A stretch of DNA of 64,000 nt from Micromonospora sp. MA102 (GCF_025460765.1 NZ_JAMWEG010000002.1:248001-312000); one strand, 5' to 3'; numbered from the stretch's first letter, positions 37,171 through 45,961 are shown. Notes: generated by a model from the letters alone, not told the origin. Numbers and translations: made by a program.

Positions 37171-38652
37171 ATGAGCGTGACTACGCAGGATCCTGCTGCC
37201 CCGGTCGAGCCGGCGGAACCCGCCGGCCAGAGCCGCCTCGACCGCTTCTTCGAGATCACCCGCCGGGGTTCGTCCGTACGGCGGGAGGTGCTCGCCGGCA
37301 TCACCACCTTCGCGACGATGGCCTACATCGTCGTGCTCAATCCGCTGATCATCGGCACCGCGCCCGACAAGGACGGCAACCTGCTCGGCATCGCGCCGGT
37401 CGCCGGGGTCACCGCCCTGGTCGCGGCGGTCATGACGATCATGATGGGGATCGTCGGCCGGGTGCCGTTCGCGGTCGCCACCGGCCTCGGGCTGAACGCC
37501 TTCGTGGCCTACGCGGTGGCGTCCCAGATGAGCTGGGCCGAGGCCATGGGCCTGGTCGTCGTCGAGGGCCTGATCATCACCGTGCTGGTGCTGACCGGCT
37601 TCCGGAAGGCTGTCTTCCGGGCCATCCCGGCCGAGCTGAAGGCGGCCATCGCGGCCGGCATCGGCCTGTTCATCGCGCTGATCGGCTTCGTCGACGGCGG
37701 TCTGGTCCGGGCCGGCAGCGGCGTGCCGCTGCAGCTCGGCTCGGGCAGCAACGGCACGCTGCACGGCTGGCCCACGGTCGTCTTCCTGGTCGGCCTGCTG
37801 GTCACCGGCATCCTGGTCGCCCGCAAGGTGAAGGCCGGCGTCCTGATCGGCATCGTGCTCACCACGGTCGTCGCGGTGATCGTCAACGCGTTCGCCAAGC
37901 CGGGGGCGGCCCTCGTCGACGGCAAGCCCAACCCGGACGGGTGGCGGCTCAACGTGCCGACCCTGCCGGACCCGCTGTTCCAGACGCCCGACCTGCACCT
38001 GGTCGGCAACGTGTCGTTCGGCGCGTTCGCCCACGTCGGCCTGGTGACCGCGCTGCTGCTGGTGTTCACCCTGGTGCTGGCCGACTTCTTCGACGTCATG
38101 GGCACCACGGTCGGCCTGGCCAAGCAGGCCAACCTGACCACCGAGGACGGCACCGACATGCCGCGACTGGGCAAGGTGCTCTTCGTCGACGGCGTCGCCG
38201 CGGTCGCGGGCGGCGCGGGCAGCGCGTCGTCGGCCACCACGTACGTGGAGTCCTCCTCGGGCATCGCGGACGGCGGGCGGACCGGCCTGACCAGCGTGGT
38301 CACCGGCGTGCTCTTCCTGGGCGCGCTGCTGCTCACCCCGCTGGTGTCGCTGGTGCCCAGCGAGGCCGCCGGCCCGGCACTGGTGGTGGTCGGCGCGCTG
38401 ATGATCCGTCAGGTCAAGGACATCGACTTCACCGACGTCGGCGTGGCCGTCCCGGCCTTCCTGACGATGACGCTCATGCCGTTCACCTACTCGATCACCA
38501 ACGGCATCGGTGCCGGCTTCGTGAGCTGGGTGGCGATCCGGGTGGCCCAGGGCAAGGCGCGGCAGATCCACCCGCTGATGTGGGCGGTGGCCGCGGCGTT
38601 CGTGGTCTACTTCGGCATCAACCTGGTCAAGGCCGTCACCGGCGTCAGCTGA
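37171..38652 (+). CDS. NCS2-family purine permease (AzgA/PbuG type)
   Basis: 493 residues, 12-14 helices. The AzgA-branch signatures are visible: REVLAGITTFATMAYIVVLN near residue 45, PFAVATGLGLNAFVAYAVAS, FSLxADFFDVMGTTVGLAKQ-type LVLADFFDVMGTTVGLAKQA, and the QSSS-like ASSATTYVESSSGIADGGRT. It probably imports hypoxanthine, guanine or adenine with protons. GGAGTAAGCC precedes the ATG. It has a long structured leader and ends in an 18-bp terminator hairpin, so it is a single-gene unit. Confidence 0.93.
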   Translation: MSVTTQDPAAPVEPAEPAGQSRLDRFFEITRRGSSVRREVLAGITTFATMAYIVVLNPLIIGTAPDKDGNLLGIAPVAGVTALVAAVMTIMMGIVGRVPFAVATGLGLNAFVAYAVASQMSWAEAMGLVVVEGLIITVLVLTGFRKAVFRAIPAELKAAIAAGIGLFIALIGFVDGGLVRAGSGVPLQLGSGSNGTLHGWPTVVFLVGLLVTGILVARKVKAGVLIGIVLTTVVAVIVNAFAKPGAALVDGKPNPDGWRLNVPTLPDPLFQTPDLHLVGNVSFGAFAHVGLVTALLLVFTLVLADFFDVMGTTVGLAKQANLTTEDGTDMPRLGKVLFVDGVAAVAGGAGSASSATTYVESSSGIADGGRTGLTSVVTGVLFLGALLLTPLVSLVPSEAAGPALVVVGALMIRQVKDIDFTDVGVAVPAFLTMTLMPFTYSITNGIGAGFVSWVAIRVAQGKARQIHPLMWAVAAAFVVYFGINLVKAVTGVS

Positions 38653-38661
38653 CCGGCTCAC

Positions 38662-38708
38662 CGCCGCGCCCCCGTTGCCCGTTGGCCCGAGGCAACGGGG
38701 GCGCGGCG
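38662..38708 (+). terminator. Terminator of the purine permease
   Basis: Perfect 18-bp inverted repeat CGCCGCGCCCCCGTTGCC (38662-38679) with its reverse complement at 38691-38708, 11-base loop, 10 bases after the stop codon. Confidence 0.8.
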
Positions 38709-38777
38709 CATTCCGATCATGGGTTAGAGTGCCGGGGCGCGGACACGCGACCGTCGTGGGGACAGGGGGATGAGGCC

Positions 38778-38831
38778 ATGGATCGCCAGGAGCCTTCCCT
38801 GCCATGCCCTCTTCCGGGTCGCGCCTTCTGA
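38778..38831 (+). CDS. Possible 17-residue upstream peptide before the GNAT gene
   Basis: ATG at 38778 encodes MDRQEPSLPCPLPGRAF then TGA, 48 bases before the GNAT start. GGGGGATGAGG lies just upstream as a possible ribosome binding site. A hairpin GGGTC-N7-GACCC (38853-38869 region) follows, just before the GNAT ribosome binding site. It could be a leader peptide or chance; nothing else supports it. Confidence 0.25.
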   Translation: MDRQEPSLPCPLPGRAF

Positions 38832-38879
38832 CTGAGCCTCACCGCGACCCGGGTCACTCCACGACCCTGGAGAATCGCG

Positions 38880-39362
38880 TTGTCCACTCTTGACCTGACC
38901 ACCGACCGTCTGGTGCTGCGTCCCTGGCCGGCCGAGGAGGCCGCCGCCGTCGCCGCCGGGAAGCGGCGCCCGCACTGGGCGCCGGACTTTCCGGCCGACG
39001 GCGAGCGGGTGATCGGCGGAATCATCGCCGGCAACCCGGACCGGCCGCACGGCCACCGGCTCATCATCGAGCGGGAAACCGGCCTCACGGTGGGCGGCAT
39101 CGGGCTGAAACTGCCGCCCACCGACGGGGCGGTCGAGTTCGGCTACGGCATCGTCCCGTCCCGGCGGTGCCGGGGCTACACCACCGAGGCGGTCCGCGCC
39201 CTGGTGGCCCACGCCCGCACCCTGCCCGGGGTGACGCTGGTGTTCGCCACGGTCGACCCGGCCAACGTGGCGTCCGTGCGGGTGCTGGAGAAGGCCGGCC
39301 TGCGCCGCGACGGCACCCTCGACAGCGACGAAGGTCTGCTGCACCGGTACGTCGCCGAGTAA
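38880..39362 (+). CDS. GNAT-family N-acetyltransferase
   Basis: 160 residues of the RimJ/RimL-like group: STLDLTTDRLVLRPWPAEEA at the start, HRLIIERETGLTVGGIGLKL, acetyl-CoA-binding VEFGYGIVPSRRCRGYTTEA, and FATVDPANVASVRVLEKAGL at the end. It acetylates an amine of unknown identity. TTG at 38880 is used, with TGGAGAATCGCG before it. It is followed by a GC-rich hairpin and the hydrolase gene. Confidence 0.88.
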   Translation: MSTLDLTTDRLVLRPWPAEEAAAVAAGKRRPHWAPDFPADGERVIGGIIAGNPDRPHGHRLIIERETGLTVGGIGLKLPPTDGAVEFGYGIVPSRRCRGYTTEAVRALVAHARTLPGVTLVFATVDPANVASVRVLEKAGLRRDGTLDSDEGLLHRYVAE

Positions 39363-39376
39363 GGCCGCACCGATCG

Positions 39377-39408
39377 GCCCGGCGGTGGGGCGACCCGCCG
39401 CCGGGCCC
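39377..39408 (+). terminator. Hairpin after the GNAT gene
   Basis: GGCCCGGCGG (39377-39386) pairs with CCGCCGGGCC (39399-39408), 12-base loop, 14 bases after the stop. Confidence 0.6.
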
Positions 39409-39426
39409 GCCCTCGTTGAACCGGTC

Positions 39427-40224
39427 GTGAGCTACGCGGAGGTCAACGGGCTGCGCCTCTGGTACGAGATCCACGGGACCGGCCGGCCACTCGTGCTGCT
39501 CCATGGCGGGTACGGGTCGACGGAGATGTTCGCGCCGATCCTGCCCGACCTGACCGCGCGCCGGCAGGTCGTCGCGGTCGACCTTCAGGGCCACGGCCGC
39601 ACCGCCGACGTGGACCGGCCGCTGCGCTACGAGTCGATGGCCGACGACATCGCCGCCCTGTCGCGGCACCTCGACCTGCCGCCGGCCGACGTGCTGGGCT
39701 ATTCGCTCGGCGGCGGGGTGGCCCTGCGCGCCGCCATCCAGCACCCGGCCCTGGTCCGCCGGCTCGTGCTGGTCTCCACGCCGTACCGGCGGCGGGGCTG
39801 GTACCCGGAGGTGCTGGCCGCGATGGCCGCCCAGGACGAGCGGGTCGCCGAGCGGATGCGTGGCACCCCGCCGCACGAACGCTACGAGCGGGTGGCGCCC
39901 CGCCCGCGGGACTGGCCGACCCTCTGGACGAAGACCGGCGAGCTGCTGCGCCGCGAGTACGACTGGTCGGCCGAGGTGGCCGCCCTGCCCATGCCGGTGC
40001 TGCTGGTCTTCGCCGACGCCGACTCGATCCCGGTCCACCACGTGGCCGAGTTCTTCGGGCTGCTCGGCGGCGGCCACCGCGACGCCGGCGGGGACGGCAC
40101 CGACCGGCCCGCGTCCCGGCTGGCCGTGCTGCCCGGGCTGACCCACTACGACATCGTCGGCTCACCCGCCCTGCCGGCGGCGGTGCTGCCCTTCCTCACC
40201 CACGCGGTGCGCGCTCCTGAGTGA
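39427..40224 (+). CDS. Alpha/beta hydrolase
   Basis: 265 residues: oxyanion motif PLVLLHGGYGSTEMFAPILP, nucleophile VLGYSLGGGVALRAAIQHPA (Ser at about 103), acid VLLVFADADSIP and catalytic His in LPGLTHYDIVGSP. It resembles haloperoxidase/esterase-like hydrolases. Substrate unknown. GTG at 39427 starts at the conserved SYAEVNGLRLWYEIHG. Its 3' end overlaps the antiparallel membrane-protein gene by 29 bases. Confidence 0.9.
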   Translation: MSYAEVNGLRLWYEIHGTGRPLVLLHGGYGSTEMFAPILPDLTARRQVVAVDLQGHGRTADVDRPLRYESMADDIAALSRHLDLPPADVLGYSLGGGVALRAAIQHPALVRRLVLVSTPYRRRGWYPEVLAAMAAQDERVAERMRGTPPHERYERVAPRPRDWPTLWTKTGELLRREYDWSAEVAALPMPVLLVFADADSIPVHHVAEFFGLLGGGHRDAGGDGTDRPASRLAVLPGLTHYDIVGSPALPAAVLPFLTHAVRAPE

Positions 40225-41578
40225 CCCCACGCCCGCGTCGCCGCCGGAGCAGCCGAGCGGCCAGCAGGCCGCCGACCACCAGCGCGACCGCCCCGGCCGC
40301 CCACCAGACCCGGCCGCCCGGCCCCGCGGGCGGATCCGCCGCGCGGACCCGGCCGGCGCGCACGACGGCGTCCGACACGTCGATGGCGAGCACCTGGTCG
40401 GGGGCGGTGAGCAGGGTGGTCGGTGCGCCGGCACCCGGGGCCAGCCCCAGCACCCGCACCGTCCGCACGTTCCCGTACGCGGTCCGCTGGTCCATCTCCA
40501 GCGGCCCCTCGAAGGAGGCCGGGGAGTTCGGCTCGGGCCGGTACGCCACCACCATCGCGGTCCCGTCCGCCTGCCAGCCGAGCAACCGGATCGTGGTGAC
40601 GCCCGCGACGGCGGGCAGCGCCAGGACCCCCAGGTCCTTGCCGGTCGGGTCGACCCGGCGCAGCCGCCACCGGTCGGTGCCCGGGTCGTGGCTGACCAAC
40701 GCCAGCGTCCCGTCCGGCAGCCAGGCACCCTTGCCGGCCAGCCCGCTCTCCGGCGGCAGCGGGAACGAGGTGATGCTCCGCCCGTCCGCGCTGGTGACCA
40801 GCACCTTGTCGCCCACCTGGTAGGCCAGCCGGGACCCGTCGGCCGTGAACGCGACCGGGGTGCCGAAGACCGGCACCTGGTCGGTTTCGAGCAGGCGTAC
40901 CGCCCGGCCGGTGTCGAGCCGGACCAGGCTGAGCGTGTTGGCGTAGGCGCTGCCCTCCGGGTTGGTCGGCGTGGTGTCCCGGACCACCAGCGCGGAACCG
41001 TCCGGCGCCCAGCCGGTCGGCTCGGTCAGCGTGCTGCCCGGCCTCGGGCTGGGCAGCCGCCGGACCGTCCCGTCCACCAGGTCGACCACGTCGATCCGGG
41101 GGCGGTCGCCCGACCCGGCCGGCACGGCGATCCGCCGCCCGTCGGGGGAGAGCAGCACCTGCTCACCGGCCGGCGCCTCGTGGCCGACCGTCCAGGTCCG
41201 GTAGCGGTCCGCGTCGGCGCCGACGATGCCGACGGTGCCGTTCTCGTCGATCAACCCGGTGAGCCCGCGCGCCTGCCCGCTGAACACGACCGACGCCGGT
41301 CCGAGCCGGGGCCGGTCGGTGGCCCGCAGCGTGCCGAACCCGGGCAGCCCGATCCGGTCGGGCAGTGCCGGGCCACCCGCGCCCACCGGCGCGATCCCCG
41401 GCCGCTCGCCACCGCGTACCGCCAGCGGCACGAGCGCCACCAGCACCAGCACCGCCGCGACCGCCGCCGCCATCCGCCGCCGGGTGCGCCGCGCCGTCCG
41501 CACCGCCCGGTCGTGCACCGGGTACGCGGGCACCTCGGCCGCCGCCTCCCGCAACGCCTCCCGCAGCCGTACGCTCAT
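40196..41578 (-). CDS. Membrane-anchored beta-propeller-like protein paired with an ECF sigma factor
   Basis: 460 residues. A basic N-terminal cytoplasmic segment (REALREAAAEVPAYPVHDRA) is followed by one helix (AAAVAAVLVLVALVPLAV), then an extracytoplasmic domain with WD40/TolB-like blades (LLSPDGRRIAVPAG, PTGWAPDGSALVVRD, VAFTADGSRLAYQVGD, ALVSHDPGTDRWRLRRVD) and a C-terminal helix (VWWAAGAVALVVGGLLAARL) with an Arg-rich tail. Its ATG overlaps the sigma factor stop (ATGA). The pairing suggests it senses or regulates the sigma factor, but no recognisable zinc anti-sigma motif is present. Confidence 0.8.
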   Translation of the reverse strand: MSVRLREALREAAAEVPAYPVHDRAVRTARRTRRRMAAAVAAVLVLVALVPLAVRGGERPGIAPVGAGGPALPDRIGLPGFGTLRATDRPRLGPASVVFSGQARGLTGLIDENGTVGIVGADADRYRTWTVGHEAPAGEQVLLSPDGRRIAVPAGSGDRPRIDVVDLVDGTVRRLPSPRPGSTLTEPTGWAPDGSALVVRDTTPTNPEGSAYANTLSLVRLDTGRAVRLLETDQVPVFGTPVAFTADGSRLAYQVGDKVLVTSADGRSITSFPLPPESGLAGKGAWLPDGTLALVSHDPGTDRWRLRRVDPTGKDLGVLALPAVAGVTTIRLLGWQADGTAMVVAYRPEPNSPASFEGPLEMDQRTAYGNVRTVRVLGLAPGAGAPTTLLTAPDQVLAIDVSDAVVRAGRVRAADPPAGPGGRVWWAAGAVALVVGGLLAARLLRRRRGRGVTQERAPRG

Positions 41579-42078
41579 CGCCCGCTCCTCTCCGGCGCCG
41601 CCTCCCACAGGTCGGGGACGAGGGCGCGGAGCCGGCGCACGGCGTCGTGCCCGTGCCGTTTCACCGTGCCCACCGAGCAGCCGAGCACCTCGGCCACCTG
41701 CGCCTCGGTCAGGTCCTCGTAGTAGCGAAGCACCACCACGGCCCGCTGCCGGGCGGTGAGCCGGCGCAGCGCGGCCACCACGCTGAGCCGCAGGGCGATG
41801 TCCTCGCTGTGGTCGCCGCCGCCCCGCTCGACCGGCGTCGCGTCCAGCCGTTCCGCGATCCGCCGCCGGCGCCACCACGAGACCTGCTGGTGGTACATGA
41901 CCCGGCGCACGTACGCCTCCGGGTCCCCGTCGCGGATTCGCCGCCAGTGCCGGTACGTCCGGGCCAGCGCGCTCTGCAACAGGTCCTCGGCGTGCTGGTG
42001 GTCCCCGGTCAGCAGGTACGCGGTCCGGGACAACGCGGGTGACCGCTGCACCACGAAGTCGTGGAACGTCTCGGACAT
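41575..42078 (-). CDS. RNA polymerase ECF sigma factor, SigE family
   Basis: 167 residues: region 2 FHDFVVQRSPALSRTAYLLT with HQHAEDLLQSALARTYRHWR and region 4 LRRLTARQRAVVVLRYYEDL, TEAQVAEVLGCSVGTVKRHG. This is the actinobacterial SigE-family ECF type. ATG at 42078 has GAGGGGGTGGGC before it; ATG at 42108 is an alternative. It forms a coupled pair with the downstream membrane protein. Confidence 0.93.
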   Translation of the reverse strand: MSETFHDFVVQRSPALSRTAYLLTGDHQHAEDLLQSALARTYRHWRRIRDGDPEAYVRRVMYHQQVSWWRRRRIAERLDATPVERGGGDHSEDIALRLSVVAALRRLTARQRAVVVLRYYEDLTEAQVAEVLGCSVGTVKRHGHDAVRRLRALVPDLWEAAPERSGR

Positions 42079-42298
42079 GCCCACCCCCTCGCCCTCTACG
42101 AACGCCACGCGCCCCCCGGATGGTTGAGGCGGTCATTCGACCACGCCCCGCCGGTACGGCCCCCAGGCACGAACCGCTCGAACAGCTCGCGCGGCGTGGG
42201 CCCGTCGTCCGGGTTGAGCTGGAACAGGTCCGTAACGAGGCGCTGTCCCGTCGCCAGCCGATCGAGCTGATGGAGGAAGCGGTGACGCCGCCGGATCC

Positions 42299-43234
42299 TC
42301 AGCCGAGCCGGCGGGCGAGCCAGGGGAGCAGCGCGTCGCCCTGCAACCGCTGGAACGCCCGGACCGTGGGAATGCCCGGCGGGGGCGGCTGGCGGGCGCC
42401 GTCCAGGAAGAAGCCCGTGAACCCGGCCAGCACGCCGGTCAGGTCGGCCGGGTCCACCCCGGCGGTGAGCGGCCGGGCGGCCAGCAGCGCCTCCGGGTCG
42501 TGACCGCCGTGCACCTGCACGTTGACCAGGACCAGCAGGCTGTCCAACCAGGCCGGGCCGCGGCAGGCCCACGGCCAGTCGACCACGGTGACCGTGCCGT
42601 CCGGGCCGATGAGCAGGTTGTCGGCCCGGATGTCGAGGTGGCAGAGGGTGTCGCCGGCCAGCGCGGCCAGTCCCCGGTCGGCGGCCGCGCACAGCTCGGG
42701 CAGCCGGGCCCGCGCCCACGGGTCCAGGTCGGCCGGCGGGTCGTCGGCGAGTCGCCGCCAGCCGCCGAAGTCGTACCCGAGTTGTTCGGTCGCGGTGGTG
42801 ACCACCGCGGCGGGGGCCGGGGTGAGCACCCCGGCCATCGTCTCCAGGGTGGACAGCGCGGCGGTCAGCTCGCCGGCCTCCCACGGGGTGACCGGGTGCC
42901 GGCCCTCGACGTCGCTGAAGACGAGCGCGATCCAGTCACCGTCGTCGTGGCTGCCGAGCAGCCGGGGCGCCGGCGCGGCCGGCGGCAGCGCCGCGGCGAT
43001 CCGCGCCTCCGCCCGGTGCAGGGTGGGGCTGCGGTCGTTCTGCGCCGGGCTGACCGCCTTGACGAAGGCCCGCCGGCCACCGGCGGTGCGGACCCGGTCG
43101 GCCGTGCCGGGAGAGAAGCCGCCGTGCTGCGACTCCGCCGCCACCACCCGGTCGCCGAGGATCTCCTCGACCGCGGCGCGGACCGGCCCGGGCAGGTCGG
43201 CCCAGCGGATCCGGCTCTTCGTCAGGCTGGTCAC
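42299..43234 (-). CDS. APH-family phosphotransferase
   Basis: 311 residues with the aminoglycoside phosphotransferase fold. N-lobe QHGGFSPGTADRVRTAGGRR and FVKAVS (Lys), catalytic loop LCHLDIRADNLLIGPDGTVT (HxDxxxxN), and Mg motif VVDWPWACRGPAWLD where DxP replaces the usual DFE. Substrate unknown. GTG at 43234 is used. It is 220 bases from the sigma factor on the same strand and 41 bases downstream of the reductase gene. Confidence 0.87.
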   Translation of the reverse strand: MTSLTKSRIRWADLPGPVRAAVEEILGDRVVAAESQHGGFSPGTADRVRTAGGRRAFVKAVSPAQNDRSPTLHRAEARIAAALPPAAPAPRLLGSHDDGDWIALVFSDVEGRHPVTPWEAGELTAALSTLETMAGVLTPAPAAVVTTATEQLGYDFGGWRRLADDPPADLDPWARARLPELCAAADRGLAALAGDTLCHLDIRADNLLIGPDGTVTVVDWPWACRGPAWLDSLLVLVNVQVHGGHDPEALLAARPLTAGVDPADLTGVLAGFTGFFLDGARQPPPPGIPTVRAFQRLQGDALLPWLARRLG

Positions 43235-43275
43235 CGCCCCACCGTGCGCGACCGCGCCCGGCCGCGGCAACCCGA

Positions 43276-43854
43276 TTACCGCGCCTCGGCGGTGTAGCGC
43301 AGCATCACGACGCCGCTGTCGAACGGCCGGGTGTCGACCAGGGTGAACCGGGTCGGCGTGAAGCCCCGGTCGGCCAGCGGGATGCCGCTGCCGACCACCA
43401 CCGGGTTCAGCTTGACCACCAACTCGTCGACCTCGTCCAGGATCTGGCCGGCGAGCTGCCCGCCGCCGCAGAGCCAGATGTCGCCGCCCGGCTGCCCCTT
43501 CAGTTCGCGGACGAACGCCGCCGGGTCGCCGGCGACGATCTCGACCCGCGGGTCGTCGGACGGGGGCAGGGAGCGGGAGAAGACGTACTGCGTGAGGTGC
43601 GCGTAGGGGCTGGCGACGCCGAGCTTCAGCGCCGGGTCGTAGGTGGCCCGGCCCATGAGCACGGCGTCGAAGCAGCCGGCCGGCGGCGAGGCGATGCCGA
43701 GCTGGGCGTGGGCGAACGTGGGGAAGGTCTGGGGCCACTCGGCGGTCAGGTGGGCCGCCACGTCCGGCTCCAGCGGGAAGAAGTCGTAGGACCCGTCGGG
43801 GGCGGCGATGAAGCCGTCGAGGGTGCTGGCGACGTAGTACACGAGCTTGCGCAA
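43276..43854 (-). CDS. Dihydrofolate reductase-like protein (RibD C-terminal/YyaP type)
   Basis: 192 residues beginning LRKLVYYVASTLDGFIAAPD, the typical start of RibD C-terminal domain proteins, with LMGRATYDPALKLG, VFSRSLPPSDDPRVEIV, DIWLCGGGQLAGQIL and VVVGSGIPLADRGF. They bind NADPH and reduce unknown substrates. TTG at 43854 is chosen; GTG at 43842 is possible and an in-frame ATG lies at 43917. Divergent from a TetR gene with a palindromic site between, so likely controlled by it. Confidence 0.87.
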   Translation of the reverse strand: MRKLVYYVASTLDGFIAAPDGSYDFFPLEPDVAAHLTAEWPQTFPTFAHAQLGIASPPAGCFDAVLMGRATYDPALKLGVASPYAHLTQYVFSRSLPPSDDPRVEIVAGDPAAFVRELKGQPGGDIWLCGGGQLAGQILDEVDELVVKLNPVVVGSGIPLADRGFTPTRFTLVDTRPFDSGVVMLRYTAEAR

Positions 43855-43878
43855 ACCGACTCCGATGTCCGGGATCAA

Positions 43879-43926
43879 CCACGACGGCTGTCGTGGAGCG
43901 ATGAGAATGTACAACACCTGTCGTGG
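43879..43926. promoter_or_regulatory. Putative TetR operator
   Basis: CCACGAC-GGCT-GTCGTGG (43879-43896) is a perfect 7-4-7 inverted repeat; the half site CTGTCGTGG recurs at 43918-43926, exactly 30 bases after its first copy. The site lies in the divergent promoter region between the reductase and the TetR gene. Confidence 0.6.
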
Positions 43927-43946
43927 TTATTGCTACTGTGCTCCGC

Positions 43947-44525
43947 ATGGCCAGAAATCCGGAACGCCGCAACCTGCTCGCCGACGCCGGGCTGCGGGTG
44001 CTCGCCGCCGCCGGTGCGCGTGGCCTGACCCACCGGGCGGTGGACGCCGAGGCCGGCGTGCCCACCGGCACCGCCTCCAACTACTTCCCGTCCCGGGCGG
44101 CGCTGCTCGCCGGGCTGGCCGAACGGATCTTCGACCGGATCGCGCCCGACCCGGCGGTGCTGGCCGACCTCGGCGGGCGCGAGCCCTCCCTCGCGCTGGT
44201 CACCGACTACCTGCGCTACATCGTCGAGCGCACCACCCGCGAGCCCGACCTCACCCGCGCCCTGTTCGAGCTGCGTCTCGAAGCCTCCCGCCGCCCCGAA
44301 CTGCGGGCCGCGCTCGGCGGCGTGCTCCGCCGGGGGTACGCCGACGACGTCGCCTTCCACATCGCCGCCGGGCTGCCCGGGGGCGCCTTCGAGATCGCAC
44401 TGCTGCACTACGCCGTGGACGGACTCCTGCTCGACCTGCTCACCAGCTCGATCGACGCCGGGTTCGACGCCGACCAGGTGGTCTCCGCCCTGGTCTCCCG
44501 TCTGGTCGGCGGCGTCACCGGGTGA
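43947..44525 (+). CDS. TetR-family transcriptional regulator
   Basis: 192 residues. N-terminal HTH: NPERRNLLADAGLRVLAAAG, RGLTHRAVDAEAGVPTGTAS, NYFPSRAALLAGLAE. The C-terminal ligand domain is helical (RALFELRLEASRRPELRAAL). ATG at 43947 is used. It likely represses itself and the divergent reductase through the palindrome between them. Confidence 0.92.
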   Translation: MARNPERRNLLADAGLRVLAAAGARGLTHRAVDAEAGVPTGTASNYFPSRAALLAGLAERIFDRIAPDPAVLADLGGREPSLALVTDYLRYIVERTTREPDLTRALFELRLEASRRPELRAALGGVLRRGYADDVAFHIAAGLPGGAFEIALLHYAVDGLLLDLLTSSIDAGFDADQVVSALVSRLVGGVTG

Positions 44526-44598
44526 CCGGCGCTCCGCCCAGGTATGGCCCGGCGGCCAGCGGGAACGCTGGCCGGGACGCACCTGGGGAGGAGCGACG

Positions 44599-45747
44599 AT
44601 GACGGATGGCGCCGGACTGACCATCGGTGTGCTCGGCTCGTACGGCGGTCGCAACCTCGGCGACGAGGCGATCCTCACCGGACTCCTGGCCGACCTTCGT
44701 GAGCAGGAGCCGAACGCCCGGATCATCGTCTTCTCCCGGAACCCGGCGCACACCGCGCTGGCCCACCCGGACGTGGAGGCGGTGCCCTGGGAGGGCGTCA
44801 GCCGGGTCGACTCGTCGGCCGTCCTGGCCCAGCTCGACCTGCTCGTCCTCGGCGGCGGCGGGATCCTCTACGACAAGGAGGCCCGGCGCTACCTGCGGGT
44901 GGTGCGGGTGGCCCAGGAGCGTGGCCTGCCGCTGCTCACGTACGCGGTCGGCGTCGGTCCGCTCACCGAGGGGGTGGACACCGGGATGGTGCGGGAGACC
45001 CTGGGCCAGGCCACCGAGGTGACCGTGCGCGACCAGGAGTCCCGCATGGTGCTGGAGGAGGCCGGGCTGCTGAACCCGATCACCGTCACCGCCGACCCGG
45101 CGTTCCTGCTCACGCCGGAGGAGTTCCCGGAGAGCTGGCTGCGCGAGGAGGGCGTGCCGGCCGGCAAGCAGCTGGTCGGACTGAGCGTCCGCGAACCCGG
45201 CCGGGCGGCGGAACGCCTCGACGTCGACGGCTACCACCGGCTGCTCGCCCAGATCAGCGACTTCCTGGTGCACCGGATCGACGCGTACGTGCTCTTCGTG
45301 CCGATGGAACGCGACGACATCCGGCACTCGCACGGGGTGATGTCGCACATGATCGCCGCCGAGCGGGGCCGGATCCTGCACAACGACTACTCGCCCCGGC
45401 AGGTGCTCGGTCTCATGAAGCACTTCGACCTCGCGGTCGGCATGCGCCTGCACTTCCTGATCTTCGCGGCCATGATGGGCACCCCGTTCCTGCCCCTGCC
45501 GTACGCCGGGAAGGTCTTCGACCTTGCCCAGCGGCTCGGGGTGCCGGCGCTGCGCGGCGTGGAGCGCGAGGTGGAGGGCCCGCTGCTGGCCGAGGTGGAC
45601 CGGTTGTGGGACGAGCGCGACACGCGGGCCGACGAGACCGCCCGGCGGGTGGCCGCCGTGTGCGAGCAGGCCCAGGGCACCTCGCAGGTCACCCGCGGCG
45701 TGCTGGAGAGCATCCGGTCCCGGGCGCTGAGCCGGGTCACGGCCTGA
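44599..45747 (+). CDS. Polysaccharide pyruvyl transferase family protein (CsaB-like)
   Basis: 382 residues. N-terminal GVLGSYGGRNLGDEAILTGL and the nucleotide-like GGGGILYDKEARRYLRVV are the family signatures, with VTVRDQESRMVLEEAG and GMRLHFLIFAAMMGTPFLPL later. Members add pyruvate ketals to cell-wall sugars. No membrane helix is seen, so it is cytoplasmic. GGGGAGGAGCGACG precedes the ATG. It is alone, so the target polymer is not known. Confidence 0.9.
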   Translation: MTDGAGLTIGVLGSYGGRNLGDEAILTGLLADLREQEPNARIIVFSRNPAHTALAHPDVEAVPWEGVSRVDSSAVLAQLDLLVLGGGGILYDKEARRYLRVVRVAQERGLPLLTYAVGVGPLTEGVDTGMVRETLGQATEVTVRDQESRMVLEEAGLLNPITVTADPAFLLTPEEFPESWLREEGVPAGKQLVGLSVREPGRAAERLDVDGYHRLLAQISDFLVHRIDAYVLFVPMERDDIRHSHGVMSHMIAAERGRILHNDYSPRQVLGLMKHFDLAVGMRLHFLIFAAMMGTPFLPLPYAGKVFDLAQRLGVPALRGVEREVEGPLLAEVDRLWDERDTRADETARRVAAVCEQAQGTSQVTRGVLESIRSRALSRVTA

Positions 45748-45761
45748 GCCGCCGTCAGGCC
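45741..45761. terminator. Hairpin overlapping two convergent stop codons
   Basis: GGCCTGA (45741-45747) pairs with TCAGGCC (45755-45761). Each arm contains the stop codon of one of the convergent genes. Confidence 0.45.
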
Positions 45762-45961
45762 GCCGGCCCCCGGAACGTGTAGACCCACGAGCCGTCCTGC
45801 TCGTCGTCCGACTGGAGCTCGTAGATCTGGGCGTGCGCCAGCCCCTCCGGCCCGAGGTGGTGGTGGGTCAGTGGCGGCCGGCCGTTGCTGTCCAGCTCGA
45901 CGGTGACCACCTCGCCATCGGCCGTGCCGCCCATCAGGGGGATCTGCACCGTGGATGCCAT
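45755..45961 (-). CDS. Small conserved-looking hypothetical protein
   Basis: 68 residues: MASTVQIPLMGGTADGEVVT, VELDSNGRPPLTHHHLGPEG, HAQIYELQSDDEQDGSWVYT. It alternates polar and hydrophobic residues in a beta-like pattern and ends FRGPAA. I do not know the family; no motif of function is visible. It has its own unit, convergent with the pyruvyl transferase and divergent from the DinB gene. Confidence 0.65.
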   Translation of the reverse strand: MASTVQIPLMGGTADGEVVTVELDSNGRPPLTHHHLGPEGLAHAQIYELQSDDEQDGSWVYTFRGPAA

